Below, in pieces: positions 25,454-34,106 of a DNA stretch of 64,000 nucleotides. The stretch is from NCBI RefSeq assembly GCF_003337735.1, contig NZ_QPJY01000001.1, positions 660,175 through 724,174 of the forward strand. The letters run 5' to 3'. The position numbers were made by a program, and so were the translations under genes. The stretch's first letter is position 1; every line of letters begins with the position of its first letter. The notes under the pieces were generated by a model that was given only the letters and a program-made list of their open reading frames with translations, did no database searches and was not told the origin of the DNA. This stretch comes from Thioalbus denitrificans (GTDB lineage Bacteria; Pseudomonadota; Gammaproteobacteria; DSM-26407).

Positions 25454-25564
25454 GGCCCGAAAACATCCGCGCGCCCGTCACCCGGAACGGGGGGCGATGA
25501 TTGTGGCGCGTGGCGCCATGCCCTATCCTCGGCGGAGTTTCCACCAGCCGAGGAGGGGTTCTTC

Positions 25565-26020
25565 ATGCGGACCGAGGCCGCCGGCCGTCGCACCCGCGCA
25601 CCGGCTCCCCAGTCGCCCCGCTGGCTCTTTCCCCCAGGCTACCGGGGGTTCGCGGGCCGGCGCTGGGTGGCCATCACCCTGCGCTCGCTCCACCTGCTGG
25701 GCGTGGCGGGCCTGGGCGGGCTGTTCCTCTACGCCGCGCCGCGGGAGGCATGGCTGCCCTACCTCTGGCTCACCGTGGCCAGCGGCGGGGCGCTGGCGCT
25801 GCTGGAGGTCTGGTCCCACGGCGTATGGCTCATCCAGCTGCGTGGGGTGGCGGTACTGGTGAAGCTCGCTCTGCTGGCCCTCGCTCCCTGGCTGGCGCCG
25901 GCCGCCGCCCCCTGGCTGCTGGCCGCGGTGATCGGCATCTCCGGGGTCTTCTCCCACGCCCCGGCCACGGTGCGCTACTACTCCCCCTTCCTCGGCCGCC
26001 GGGTCGAAGTGCCGGAGTGA
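25565..26020 (+). CDS. Four-helix inner-membrane protein of unknown function
   Basis: A 151-residue protein with four predicted membrane helices (about 38-58, 65-88, 95-112, 118-135). It contains a membrane His in ITLRSLHLLGVAG and a second in VWSHGVWL, arrangement like small heme- or copper-transport proteins (CopD-like). A GAGGGGTTCTTC leader precedes the ATG. Family not recognised. Confidence 0.7.
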   Translation: MRTEAAGRRTRAPAPQSPRWLFPPGYRGFAGRRWVAITLRSLHLLGVAGLGGLFLYAAPREAWLPYLWLTVASGGALALLEVWSHGVWLIQLRGVAVLVKLALLALAPWLAPAAAPWLLAAVIGISGVFSHAPATVRYYSPFLGRRVEVPE

Positions 26021-26132
26021 TCCATTGGGGGTTCGTCCGCAGGACCTGTGGGTAGATGTTTCATTTCGGCGCGGCGCGCATGAGGTACGGGATCACCCGC
26101 ATCGTCAATCGGCTGGAAGAGAATCGCGGCTC

Positions 26133-26157
26133 CCTTGGCGTTCTTGGCGTCTTGGCG
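26133..26157. repeat. CTTGGCG-type short repeat
   Basis: CTTGGCGTTCTTGGCGTCTT is a member of the cgccaag-type intergenic repeats; related words occur at 31510-31538 (inverted) and 31808-31819. It lies within the 170-bp gap before the lipoprotein gene. Confidence 0.6.
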
Positions 26158-26190
26158 AGAGGAAAGCCCTTTTCCTGTGCCCCCTGTGGC

Positions 26191-26745
26191 TCACTGGCGG
26201 CTGGAGGGCGCCGGCTCCAGGGTGAAGACCTCGCCCAGGGCCTGGCGGATCTCGGCCAGGGTGAGGTGCCGGGCGTTGCCCACCGGGTCCTGCAGATGGC
26301 CGCAGGTGAGGCGCAGCACATCGGGTTGCAGCGCCGAACCGAGATGGAAACGGGTGGCGTAGGTGACGTGGCTGGGCTGGCCGTCCTCGCTCCAGTCCAG
26401 GGCGGCCAGCCGCACCGGCGCCGGCATGCCGAGCACCAGGTCGATGCGCCGCTCCACCCGGGTGACGGTGAAGGTGTCCGGGACCACCTCCAGGGGACGC
26501 GCCACCCGCAGCCGGTGCTCGAACTTGCACCAGGGCTCGAACTGGTTCACCCCGCCGTGGGGCAGGACCTCGCCCGCCTGCAGCCAGACGCTCACCCCGT
26601 TCGGCGGGATGGTGAGGGTCCGGTGCAGGATCAGCCGCGAGCCGGTGGGCGGGACATACCAGGGCGAGGCGGGGTCGCGGACCGCCAGCGGCTGGCAGGC
26701 GGCCAGCGCCAGGGCTGCGGCCAGGACGAACATGCGCCGGATCAT
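26191..26745 (-). CDS. Small lipoprotein, unknown function
   Basis: A 184-residue protein with lipobox ALALAAC (Cys17), hence probably attached to the outer or inner membrane. The mature part is beta-rich (LILHRTLTIPPNGVSVWLQAGE, FEPWCKFEHRLRV, a late Cys). AAGGAGG precedes the ATG at 26745. No family named with confidence. Confidence 0.8.
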   Translation of the reverse strand: MIRRMFVLAAALALAACQPLAVRDPASPWYVPPTGSRLILHRTLTIPPNGVSVWLQAGEVLPHGGVNQFEPWCKFEHRLRVARPLEVVPDTFTVTRVERRIDLVLGMPAPVRLAALDWSEDGQPSHVTYATRFHLGSALQPDVLRLTCGHLQDPVGNARHLTLAEIRQALGEVFTLEPAPSSRQ

Positions 26746-26812
26746 GGTCAACCTCCTTGCGGTCGCGCTTTGCCGCGGGTGCAGGCGGCAAGGGACCGAA
26801 TAACCGCAGATT

Positions 26813-26844
26813 ACGCTGATTTGCGCGGATTTTTCACCGGTTCG
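26813..26844. repeat. Solo ACCGCAGATTACGCTGATTT inner arm
   Basis: A single copy of the inner arm of the TCACCACGAAGG element family, without visible partner or outer arms. The remaining 26846-27064 stretch holds only the start region of the DUF3096 gene. Confidence 0.6.
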
Positions 26845-27064
26845 GCAATGGGATCTATCCCCTGGTGCTCGCTCCCGGGTCCCCATGGGTTTCGACCGGT
26901 TGCGCAATCACCAGTATGGTCGGACGCGGCCCCCGTCGCGACATGGGCGGCGACAATCAGTCTGACCTGCCGCCCATCGAATCCCGTCCCGTTGCACACA
27001 TCCACCACGGGGGCGGTTTCGGGTATGGTATGGCTCTTTGACAGCTGACTGGGGAAGATGCTCC

Positions 27065-27199
27065 ATGACCATCCATCTGCAACTGATGCCGGTGCTCGCA
27101 CTGGCGGCCGGCATCGCCATCCTGGTGGTGCCGCGGCTGCTGAACTACATCGTGGCCGCCTATCTCATCGCCATCGGGGTGATTGGACTGATCCGCTGA
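27065..27199 (+). CDS. DUF3096 small membrane protein
   Basis: A 44-residue hydrophobic protein with two short membrane segments (VLALAAGIAILVVPRLL and IVAAYLIAIGVIGLI), the usual composition of DUF3096 proteins. GGGGAAGATGCTCC precedes the ATG. It is followed at 27211 by the gamma-glutamylcyclotransferase gene. Function unknown. Confidence 0.75.
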   Translation: MTIHLQLMPVLALAAGIAILVVPRLLNYIVAAYLIAIGVIGLIR

Positions 27200-27210
27200 G
27201 GCGCCGAGCG

Positions 27211-27741
27211 GTGAACGCCCCGCTGCTTTACTTCGCCTACGGCTCCAACCTCCACCCGCTGCGGCTGCAGCGCCGGACGCCTTCGGCCCGCCTGGCGGGG
27301 CTGGCGGTGCTGGAGGGACACCTGCTGCGCTTCCACAAGCGCAGCGATCGGGACGGATCGGCCAAGTGCGACGCCTGGCGCACCGGCCGGGCGGGGGACC
27401 GCGTGCTGGGGGCGATCTACCACCTGCATCCCGGCGAGGTGGAAACGCTCGACCGCTTCGAGGGCGTGGGCAGCGGCTACCTGCGGGAGGTGGTGGAGGT
27501 GCTGGTGGACGGCGCGCCCCGGCGCGCCTTCACCTACCGGGCCCAGGCCAGCCATATCGATGCCTCGGTGCGGCCCTACGACTGGTACCGCGAGTACGTC
27601 CTGCGCGGGGCGCGCTACCATGGCCTGCCGTCCGCCTACCTGCGCCGCATCGAGTCGGTGGCTGCAATCCCCGATCCGGATCCCGAGCGGGGCCCGCGGG
27701 AACTGGCCCTGGCCCTGGACCTGGAGACTTTCCACCCATGA
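27211..27741 (+). CDS. Gamma-glutamylcyclotransferase-fold protein
   Basis: A 176-residue GGCT-like protein starting MNAPLLYFAYGSNLHP (YGSN substrate loop) with a GTG start. The catalytic Glu lies in LDRFEGVGSGY. Such enzymes cyclise gamma-glutamyl groups to 5-oxoproline in glutathione-type metabolism; many bacterial members are uncharacterised. It overlaps the next gene by the ATGA tetramer. Confidence 0.88.
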   Translation: MNAPLLYFAYGSNLHPLRLQRRTPSARLAGLAVLEGHLLRFHKRSDRDGSAKCDAWRTGRAGDRVLGAIYHLHPGEVETLDRFEGVGSGYLREVVEVLVDGAPRRAFTYRAQASHIDASVRPYDWYREYVLRGARYHGLPSAYLRRIESVAAIPDPDPERGPRELALALDLETFHP

Positions 27742-29054
27742 ACGTGGTTTTCTTCGCCATCGTGCTGACGGCGTTCCTGGCCGCCGGCTGGAGCCAGCTG
27801 GCCTGGGATCCGGCCGGCGGCGGCACGGCGCCCATGGAGGCGCTGTCCACGGCGATGGTGGACAGCGCCGCCGGGGCGGTGGACCTGGCCATTGGCCTCG
27901 TCGGCGTGATGACCCTCTTCCTCGGGCTGATGAAGGTGGCGGAGGCGGGCGGCATGCTCACCTTCATCGCCCGCCTCATCCGGCCCCTGATGACCCGCCT
28001 GTTCCCGGACGTCCCGGCCGAGCATCCGGCCATGGGGGCGATGATCCTCAACCTCTCCGCCAACGCCCTCGGACTCGGCAACGCCGCCACGCCGTTCGGC
28101 ATCCGCGCCATGCAGGAGCTCGACCGGCTCAACGACCGGCCCGGCGTGGCCACCGATTCCATGGTGCTGTTCCTGGCCATCAACACCTCCAGCGTCACCC
28201 TGCTGCCCACGGGGGTGATCGCCCTGCGCGCGGCGGCCGGATCCGCCGACCCGGCGGCGATTCTCCCCACTACGCTGTTCGCCACCCTCTGCTCCACCGC
28301 CGTGGCCATCATCGGCGCGCGGATCTACCGGCGCTTCTTCCCCCTGCCGCCGCTCACCGCCGCGCCGCCCCGGGAGGCGGGGCCGGAGGCCCCGGTGGCG
28401 GTCGGCGACGGGGCGGCCGAGCCCCTGCCGGAAGAGGCCGGCCAGGCCTATCCCGTGTGGATCTCGTACCTGGCCCTGGCGACGCTGGTGGCGCTGATTC
28501 CGGTGACGGTGGCCTATGGCGAGGTCATCTCGCCCTGGATCCTGCCGGGGCTGATGCTGGGCTTCCTGGCCTTCGGCGTGGCGCGTCGGGTGCGCATCTA
28601 CGAGGTGTTCGTGGAGGGGGCGAAGGAGGGTTTCCAGGTGGCGGTGCGCATCATTCCCTACCTGGTGGCCATCCTGGTCGCGGTGGGCATGTTCCGCGCC
28701 AGCGGCGCCATGGATGCCCTGGTCTCGGCCATCGGCGGCGTGACCTCGGGGGTGGGCCTGCCGGCCGAGGCGCTGCCCATGGCCCTGCTGCGGCCCCTGT
28801 CCGGCTCCGGCGCCTACGGCATCATGGCCGCCATCATCAACGACCCGGCCATCGGCCCCGACAGCTACGTGGGCTACCTGGTCAGCACCCTGCAGGGCTC
28901 CACCGAGACCACCTTCTACGTGCTGGCGGTCTACTTCGGCGCGGTGCAGGTGCGACGCCTCCGCCACGGTCTGGCCACGGCCCTGACCGCCGACGTGGCG
29001 GGAATCGCCGGGGCGGTGGCCGCCTGCAGCTACCTCTTCGGCGGGGCGGGGTGA
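27738..29054 (+). CDS. SpmA-SpmB fusion, nucleoside-recognition membrane protein
   Basis: A 438-residue membrane protein combining two nucleoside-recognition (Gate) domains: the SpmA-like half (about 35-200, with NLSANALGLGNAATPFGIRAM) and the SpmB-like half (about 240-430, with PLSGSGAYGIM and GSTETTFYVLAVYFG). SpmA and SpmB are separate in spore formers, where they are needed for spore core dehydration; in Gram-negatives the fused form is of unknown use, probably transport. Coupled by ATGA to the upstream gene. Confidence 0.9.
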   Translation: MNVVFFAIVLTAFLAAGWSQLAWDPAGGGTAPMEALSTAMVDSAAGAVDLAIGLVGVMTLFLGLMKVAEAGGMLTFIARLIRPLMTRLFPDVPAEHPAMGAMILNLSANALGLGNAATPFGIRAMQELDRLNDRPGVATDSMVLFLAINTSSVTLLPTGVIALRAAAGSADPAAILPTTLFATLCSTAVAIIGARIYRRFFPLPPLTAAPPREAGPEAPVAVGDGAAEPLPEEAGQAYPVWISYLALATLVALIPVTVAYGEVISPWILPGLMLGFLAFGVARRVRIYEVFVEGAKEGFQVAVRIIPYLVAILVAVGMFRASGAMDALVSAIGGVTSGVGLPAEALPMALLRPLSGSGAYGIMAAIINDPAIGPDSYVGYLVSTLQGSTETTFYVLAVYFGAVQVRRLRHGLATALTADVAGIAGAVAACSYLFGGAG

Positions 29055-29060
29055 TTCTTT

Positions 29061-29191
29061 GCCACGGAGGGCGCGGAGAGCACGGAGGTTGGGATTTCGT
29101 GCCCGGGAGCGATAAAGGCAACCGGGGCGCATGGCTGGGGCAGTCATCCTCCCGGTCGATCTGTCACTGTGTTCTCCGTGCCCTCTGTGGC
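29061..29191. repeat. GCCACGGAGG inverted-repeat element
   Basis: Left arm GCCACGGAGGGCGCGGAGAG, right arm ending GCCCTCTGTGGC-like (29171-29191). It fills the gap between the SpmAB gene and the NYN gene, both of which face it. Confidence 0.75.
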
Positions 29192-29208
29192 GCGGTCTGT
29201 CCTGCCCT

Positions 29209-30054
29209 TCAGGTCCAGCTGGTGCGGCCGGTGGTGTGGATCTGGCGCACGTTGCTGGCGGCGAACCCGCCCTCGTCGCGATCGCTCTCCCGGAGGTAGA
29301 ACTCGAAGATGTTCTCGCGGTTGAGGAGCTGATCGGGGCCGATGCCCTCGGCCAGCTCGTTGGCATGGCAGAAGACGCTCTCGTAGGGCGAGCCCGGCTC
29401 CCGGGTGTCGGTGATCCAGATGTTGGGATCGATGCGCTTCATGAAGCGCAGGAAGCCGTAGCCCTTGTCCGGAAACCACTTGATGCACACGCCGCGCACC
29501 ACCGCGCCGGCCTGGCCCCAGTCGTTGCGCGGTTCGTAGCTGACCGGCAGCAGGTCGGGGACCAGGAAGCCGTTGTGGTAGGCGTCCACCCGGCGCTGCA
29601 GCTCCCGCGAGACGTTGCGGAAGGCCAGCAGCTCGACCCGGCAGCCGCGGTTCTGCAGGGCGCTGACCACCTGCAGGAAATCCCCGTCGCCGGTAACCAG
29701 CAGCACCGTGTCCAGGTTCTCCGCCTGGAGCATGGCGTCCACCGCCATGTCGAGATCGGCGTTGGCCTTGGTGGTGACGTTGCCGTCCTCGTCGGTGTAG
29801 CGGCGCACCTGCTTCTCGATCACCTTCCAGCCGTAGTCCCGCACCATCTGCTGGTAGGATCGGGCCTTGCGGGCATACTCCGGGTCGTGCTCGGCCCGTT
29901 CCGGATCGTAGGCGAGGTAGGTGTTGAGCCGCAGCAGGGCGCCGCCGTCGCGGGCGGCGAAACGCCGCAGCACGTCGTAGCGGAGCTGGTAGCCGCCGTT
30001 GATCTTGATGTTCTCGGCATCGACGAAGACGCCGACCTTGTGAAAACCGGACAC
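29209..30054 (-). CDS. NYN-domain nuclease fused to a cold-shock-like domain
   Basis: A 281-residue protein with GTG start at 30054 (AGAAGGA upstream). The N-terminal NYN (PIN-like) domain has GVFVDAENIKING, KANADLDMAVDAM and VLLVTGDGDFLQVV, the conserved acidic sites of this RNase fold (DUF88/LabA). From about residue 190 a cold-shock-like domain is visible: IKWFPDKGYGFL (RNP1-like) and VFCHANEL (RNP2-like) separated by an unusual insertion of about 18 residues. Likely an RNA-binding nuclease. A longer in-frame start is possible but has no good ribosome-binding site. Confidence 0.85.
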   Translation of the reverse strand: MSGFHKVGVFVDAENIKINGGYQLRYDVLRRFAARDGGALLRLNTYLAYDPERAEHDPEYARKARSYQQMVRDYGWKVIEKQVRRYTDEDGNVTTKANADLDMAVDAMLQAENLDTVLLVTGDGDFLQVVSALQNRGCRVELLAFRNVSRELQRRVDAYHNGFLVPDLLPVSYEPRNDWGQAGAVVRGVCIKWFPDKGYGFLRFMKRIDPNIWITDTREPGSPYESVFCHANELAEGIGPDQLLNRENIFEFYLRESDRDEGGFAASNVRQIHTTGRTSWT

Positions 30055-30241
30055 GTGGTGGTTCCTTCTGGTTTTTCGATTTATGGAATGCGGATGCGTC
30101 AACCGACCGGTTGATATTATCCCCCCATGCCTGCACGGGGTCACCCGCAACCCCCGGCTGCGTCCCTTCCATGCATCCCTTGCGCCGCCGTGGAGCCTCG
30201 GGCAGCATTGTGCGCCAGATCCTCATCCGCGGAGTACAGCC

Positions 30242-30517
30242 ATGTCAGCCATCACCTGGGAGCATCGCGTCAGCCCGGCGAAACTCGAGATCATGGGCGT
30301 CGAGGCGTGGCCCGTCTGGGAAAAGGAGGTGTCCACCTTCCCCTGGACCTACGATCGGCAGGAGACCTGTTACTTCCTGGCGGGCGAGGTGGTGGTGACA
30401 CCGGAGGGCGGTGAGCCCGTGCGCCTCGGGCGCGGGGACGTGGCGGTATTTCCCGCGGGCATGAGCTGCACCTGGGAGATCCTGAAGCCCGTGCGCAAGC
30501 ACTACCGGCTCGGCTGA
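30242..30517 (+). CDS. Small cupin protein
   Basis: A 91-residue single cupin domain (DRQETCYFLAGEVVVTPEGG, then VRLGRGDVAVFPAGMSCTWE), of the EutQ/DUF861-like sort. The metal-binding histidines of active cupins are mostly absent. It is followed by the transglycosylase gene 9 bp later. Function unknown. Confidence 0.85.
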   Translation: MSAITWEHRVSPAKLEIMGVEAWPVWEKEVSTFPWTYDRQETCYFLAGEVVVTPEGGEPVRLGRGDVAVFPAGMSCTWEILKPVRKHYRLG

Positions 30518-30526
30518 GTACGCCGG

Positions 30527-31495
30527 ATGCGCCCGCTCCTCAGCCTGCCGTCCCTCCTGCTGACCCTGGCGCTTCCCGCCGCCGCGGCGGAGTCGGTTGC
30601 GTTCGATGCCTGGCTGTCCGCGCTGCGCGCCGAGGCGGCCGGGCGGGGGATCTCCGCGCCGGTCCTGGATGCGGCGCTGGCGGATGTGGCGCCCATCCCG
30701 CGGGTGCTGGAGCTGGACCGCAAGCAGCCGGAGTTCACCCTCTCCTTCGCGGAGTACCTGGAGCGCGTGGTGCCGGACCGGCGGGTGCGCCAGGGGCAGC
30801 GGCTGCTGGCGCAGCACCGTGACCTGCTGGAGTCGGTGGCCGCCCGCTACCATGTCCAGCCGCGCTTCATTGTCGCGCTGTGGGGCATCGAGACCGACTT
30901 CGGGCGCCTGACCGGGGGGTTCCCGGTGGTGGGGGCCCTCGCCACGCTGGCCTGGGAGGGACGGCGCCGGGCGTTCTTCCGCGGCGAGCTGCTGGATGCC
31001 CTGCAGATCCTGGAGGAGGGGCACGTGACGCCGGCGGCCATGCAGGGCTCCTGGGCGGGCGCCATGGGACAGCCCCAGTTCATGCCCTCCAGCTTCCGGC
31101 GTTTCGCCGAGGATTTCGACGGTGACGGCCGACGCGACATCTGGGGTACCCGGGCCGACGTCTTCGCCTCCGCCGCCAACTACCTGGCCCGCAGCGGCTG
31201 GCGCGACGACCAGACCTGGGGCCGCGAGGTGCGCCTGCCGCGGGGCTTCGACCGCTCACTGCTCGGCCTGGAGACGGGGAAACGGCTGAGCGAGTGGCAG
31301 GCCCTGGGTGTGCGCCGGGCCGACGGCCGCGACCTGCCCACCCGTGACCTGCCCGCCTCCCTGGTCCGGCCCGGCGGCGACACCGGCCCGGTCTACGCCG
31401 TCTACGACAACTACCGCGTGCTGATGCGCTGGAACCGCTCCACCTACTTCGCCACCGCCGTGGGCGTGCTCTCCGACCGCATCGGCGGGCGCTGA
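30527..31495 (+). CDS. MltB-type lytic murein transglycosylase
   Basis: A 322-residue exported protein (signal peptide about 1-21) of the SLT_2/MltB family: ALWGIETDFGRLTGGFPVV contains the catalytic Glu, and GSWAGAMGQPQFMPSSFRRF with DFDGDGRRDIW follows. It cleaves peptidoglycan to 1,6-anhydromuropeptides. No lipobox is seen, so it is a soluble periplasmic form. It is preceded closely by the cupin gene. Confidence 0.93.
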   Translation: MRPLLSLPSLLLTLALPAAAAESVAFDAWLSALRAEAAGRGISAPVLDAALADVAPIPRVLELDRKQPEFTLSFAEYLERVVPDRRVRQGQRLLAQHRDLLESVAARYHVQPRFIVALWGIETDFGRLTGGFPVVGALATLAWEGRRRAFFRGELLDALQILEEGHVTPAAMQGSWAGAMGQPQFMPSSFRRFAEDFDGDGRRDIWGTRADVFASAANYLARSGWRDDQTWGREVRLPRGFDRSLLGLETGKRLSEWQALGVRRADGRDLPTRDLPASLVRPGGDTGPVYAVYDNYRVLMRWNRSTYFATAVGVLSDRIGGR

Positions 31496-31545
31496 GGCAG
31501 CTTGAAAAATCGGCGCCAAGGCGCCAAGAACGCCAAGGTATGGTT

Positions 31546-31656
31546 GCGTGAGTGCGTGAGTGCGTGAGTGCGTGAGTGCGTGAGTGCGTGAGTGCGTGAA
31601 TGCGTGAATGCGTGAGTGCGTGAATGCGTGAATGCGTGAATGCGTGAATGCGTGAT
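31546..31656. repeat. GCGTGAGT/GCGTGAAT octamer array, about 14 copies
   Basis: An uninterrupted tandem run of 8-bp units that alternates between GCGTGAGT and GCGTGAAT. The same unit is found in the short array at 13726-13759. It is preceded by inverted CGCCAAGGCGCCAAG words at 31510-31538. Confidence 0.95.
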
Positions 31657-31693
31657 GCGGTTGCGCGGGCTCTCGATTTCCAGGGACGCTCTA

Positions 31694-31788
31694 CACTGAA
31701 CACTGAACACTGAACACTGAACACTGAACACTGAACACTGAACACTGAACACTGAACACTGAACACTGAACACTGAACACTGAACACC
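31694..31788. repeat. CACTGAA heptamer array, about 13-14 copies
   Basis: A perfect 7-bp tandem run that begins 38 bp after the octamer array. Together they fill the 347-bp gap 31496-31842, which contains no gene. Confidence 0.95.
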
Positions 31789-31842
31789 CATCACTCCAAA
31801 CGCACTCACGCCTTGGCGGTGAATCCTCAAGGCGTAACCCCG

Positions 31843-32826
31843 TTATCCCCCGGTGAGGCGGCGGTCGAGCCAGTTGCGGGCGAGGCGGTTCTCCAGGCTC
31901 CAGGGGGAGACGGATGCCAGGGAGTAGGGGCGGCCGAGGGCGATGGCGTCGGCGGCCAGCAGGCCGCTGCGCACGGCGGGGCCGATGCCCTCGCACAGAT
32001 CCCGGGTGGCCAGCCCGGCGGCGTCGCCGGCCAGGAAGGCGTTGTCCAGGCGCAGGGTCTCCACGCCGTGGCGCAGGTAGTAGCTGTAGCCGGCCGGGTC
32101 GTAGTCCTCCCGCTCCACCAGCCCGCCCCGGGCCAGTTGGCCGGTGAAGTTGTTCCAGTGGTCATGGATGGACTCGCCGCGCCGCTTGAGCCGGGCGGCC
32201 ATGGCGCCCACGCCCAGGTTGAGGTGGCCACCGGCCTTGGGCACGTACCAGCTGTAGCCCGGCAGCCGCTTGTGGAAGAACCACAGGTGGCAGTCGGCGT
32301 CGGACCACTCGTAGGGCAGCTCCTGCTCCAGGGCCAGGGCCTGGAGCTCCCTGGCGCGGGGGTTGGCCTCACGGAACAGGTTGCGGTGGACCGGGCAACG
32401 GGTGCCGCCGGCGCCCACGACGTAGTCGCAGCTGAAGCGATCGTCGATGACATAGCCCCCGCCCTCGGCACGGATGCTCTTCACCTGGTGCTGCACCACC
32501 GGGGCCCCGGAGCGTTCCAGCAGCCAGGCGTCGAACTCCACCCGGCGGATGGAATGCTGGGTCGCCGCCATGGCGAAGCCGAGCGGCCCCAGGTGGACGC
32601 GGATGCGCTCGAAGGTGAGAAAGCTGTGGGGATAGCTCTCCGGGTCCAGTTCCAGGTCCCGCAGGCACTCGGGGGTGATCCAGCCGGCGCACAGTTTTTC
32701 CCGGGGGAAGACGGCCTGGTCCAGGACCAGGCACTCCACGCCGTGGCGGCGCAGCCGCCAGGCGCAGCTGGAGCCCGCCGGCCCGCCGCCGACGATGATG
32801 GCGCGGCAGTGTTCCGTGCCGCTCAT
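31843..32826 (-). CDS. FAD-dependent oxidoreductase, geranylgeranyl-reductase type
   Basis: A 327-residue flavoprotein with a FAD-binding motif VGGGPAGSSCAWRL near the N terminus, a PREKLCAGWITPE segment, and the second FAD motif LAGDAAGLATRDLCEGIGPA. It belongs to the geranylgeranyl reductase/tryptophan halogenase-like family, whose members reduce C=C bonds in lipids. It overlaps the upstream CFA-synthase-type gene by 4 bp (ATGA) and likely works on the same lipid. Exact substrate is inference. Confidence 0.82.
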   Translation of the reverse strand: MSGTEHCRAIIVGGGPAGSSCAWRLRRHGVECLVLDQAVFPREKLCAGWITPECLRDLELDPESYPHSFLTFERIRVHLGPLGFAMAATQHSIRRVEFDAWLLERSGAPVVQHQVKSIRAEGGGYVIDDRFSCDYVVGAGGTRCPVHRNLFREANPRARELQALALEQELPYEWSDADCHLWFFHKRLPGYSWYVPKAGGHLNLGVGAMAARLKRRGESIHDHWNNFTGQLARGGLVEREDYDPAGYSYYLRHGVETLRLDNAFLAGDAAGLATRDLCEGIGPAVRSGLLAADAIALGRPYSLASVSPWSLENRLARNWLDRRLTGG

Positions 32827-34106
32827 TCGTAGAGGTGGCTGCGGGTCCAGGGGATGGCGTTGCCTCCGGTCCGGGCGAAGGTGACCTGGAACAGCTGCAG
32901 GTTGCCCGCGTTGAAGGCCGCCATGGAGCCGGCCAGGTAGAGCCGCCAGGCGCGCACGAAGTTGGCGTCGAAGCGCTTCTCGACCTGGTCGGCCACCTGC
33001 TCGAACCGCTCCAGCCAGTGCTTCAGGGTGAGGGCGTAGTGCAGGCGCAGGTTCTCCACGTCGAGCACCGAGAGGCCCCACGGCTCGAACAGGTCCAGCA
33101 TCTCCTTCAGGCTCGGTGGGTGGGCGCCGGGAAAGATGCGCCGCTCGATCCAGCCGTTCATCAGGCCCGGCCGGTCGCGGCCGATGGTGTGGATGAGGCC
33201 GCGCCCCTCGGCGGTCAGGATGCGGTCTATCACCCGCCCGAACTCGGCGTAGTTCTCCGTCCCAACGTGTTCCAGCATGCCCACGGAGACGAAGGCGTCG
33301 CACTCGCCGCCGATGTTGCGGTAGTCGTCCTCGATGAATTCGACCCGGTCGGCGAGGCCCTCGGCCCGGGCCCGTTCACGGGCATGGGCCAGCTGCTCGG
33401 TGGAGATGTTGAAGGCGCGGACCCGGGCGCCGTAGTGGCGCGCCATGTGCAGGGCCAGCGCACCCCAGCCGCAGCCCGCCTCCACCACCCGGTCGCCTGG
33501 CTGCAGGCGCAGCTTGCGGCAGACGTGATCGAGCTTCGCCACCTGGGCCTGCTCCAGTCCCATCTCCCGGGTGGGGAAGTAGGCGCAGGTATAGATCATC
33601 TGCTCGTCCAGCCACAGCCGGTAGAAGTCATTGCCGAGGTCGTAGTGGTGATGGATGTTGTGGCGGGAGCGGGCCAGGGTGTTGCGCGGCGGGTGATTCG
33701 GGCGGTACAGGCGGCGCAGCAGTCGGTCAGCCGCGCTTTCGGCGGGGCGGTACCAGGTGCGGTAGACACACTCCAGGAAGGCCGGCAGATCGCCTTCCAC
33801 CACGATGGTCCCACGGCTGTAGGCCTCACCGAACTCGACTTCCGGGTTGCGCAGCAGCCCCCACAGGGCGGTACGGTCCAGCACCCGGATCCGTCCCCGG
33901 GGTGTTCCACCGCCTCTGTTGACCTCGTGACCATCCCACAGCGCCAGGGTGATGGCGGGATCGCCCATGGCGGCCAGCATGTGTCCTGCCAGCCAGCGCT
34001 CAAGGGCGGAGGAGGGACCGCTGACGGTCCGGCTGGCTGTGGTCGGGGCGGAGGCCACCCCGGTGCGGGTATGGGCCGGTTCGGCGTGTTCCACTCGTTC
34101 CATCAT
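32823..34106 (-). CDS. Cyclopropane-fatty-acyl-phospholipid synthase family protein
   Basis: A 427-residue SAM-dependent methyltransferase. MIYTCAYF holds the conserved bicarbonate-site Cys; VVEAGCGWGALALHMA is the SAM site; VSVGMLEHVG and LIHTIG carry the other bicarbonate ligands; a C-terminal Tyr (LRLHYALTL) is kept. The enzyme adds a methylene from SAM to unsaturated phospholipid chains. Start 34106 was chosen because GGAG lies just upstream. Its co-translation with a flavin reductase suggests further reduction of the product rather than a plain cyclopropane. Confidence 0.87.
   Translation of the reverse strand: MMERVEHAEPAHTRTGVASAPTTASRTVSGPSSALERWLAGHMLAAMGDPAITLALWDGHEVNRGGGTPRGRIRVLDRTALWGLLRNPEVEFGEAYSRGTIVVEGDLPAFLECVYRTWYRPAESAADRLLRRLYRPNHPPRNTLARSRHNIHHHYDLGNDFYRLWLDEQMIYTCAYFPTREMGLEQAQVAKLDHVCRKLRLQPGDRVVEAGCGWGALALHMARHYGARVRAFNISTEQLAHARERARAEGLADRVEFIEDDYRNIGGECDAFVSVGMLEHVGTENYAEFGRVIDRILTAEGRGLIHTIGRDRPGLMNGWIERRIFPGAHPPSLKEMLDLFEPWGLSVLDVENLRLHYALTLKHWLERFEQVADQVEKRFDANFVRAWRLYLAGSMAAFNAGNLQLFQVTFARTGGNAIPWTRSHLYE

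Noticed and set aside
31546-31788. Possible CRISPR array
   Set aside because: Repeats are 7-8 bp and contiguous, with no unique spacers and no cas genes nearby.
31691-31830. Frame encoding FSVQCSV repeats
   Set aside because: It is only the translation of the CACTGAA heptamer, with no start context or family.
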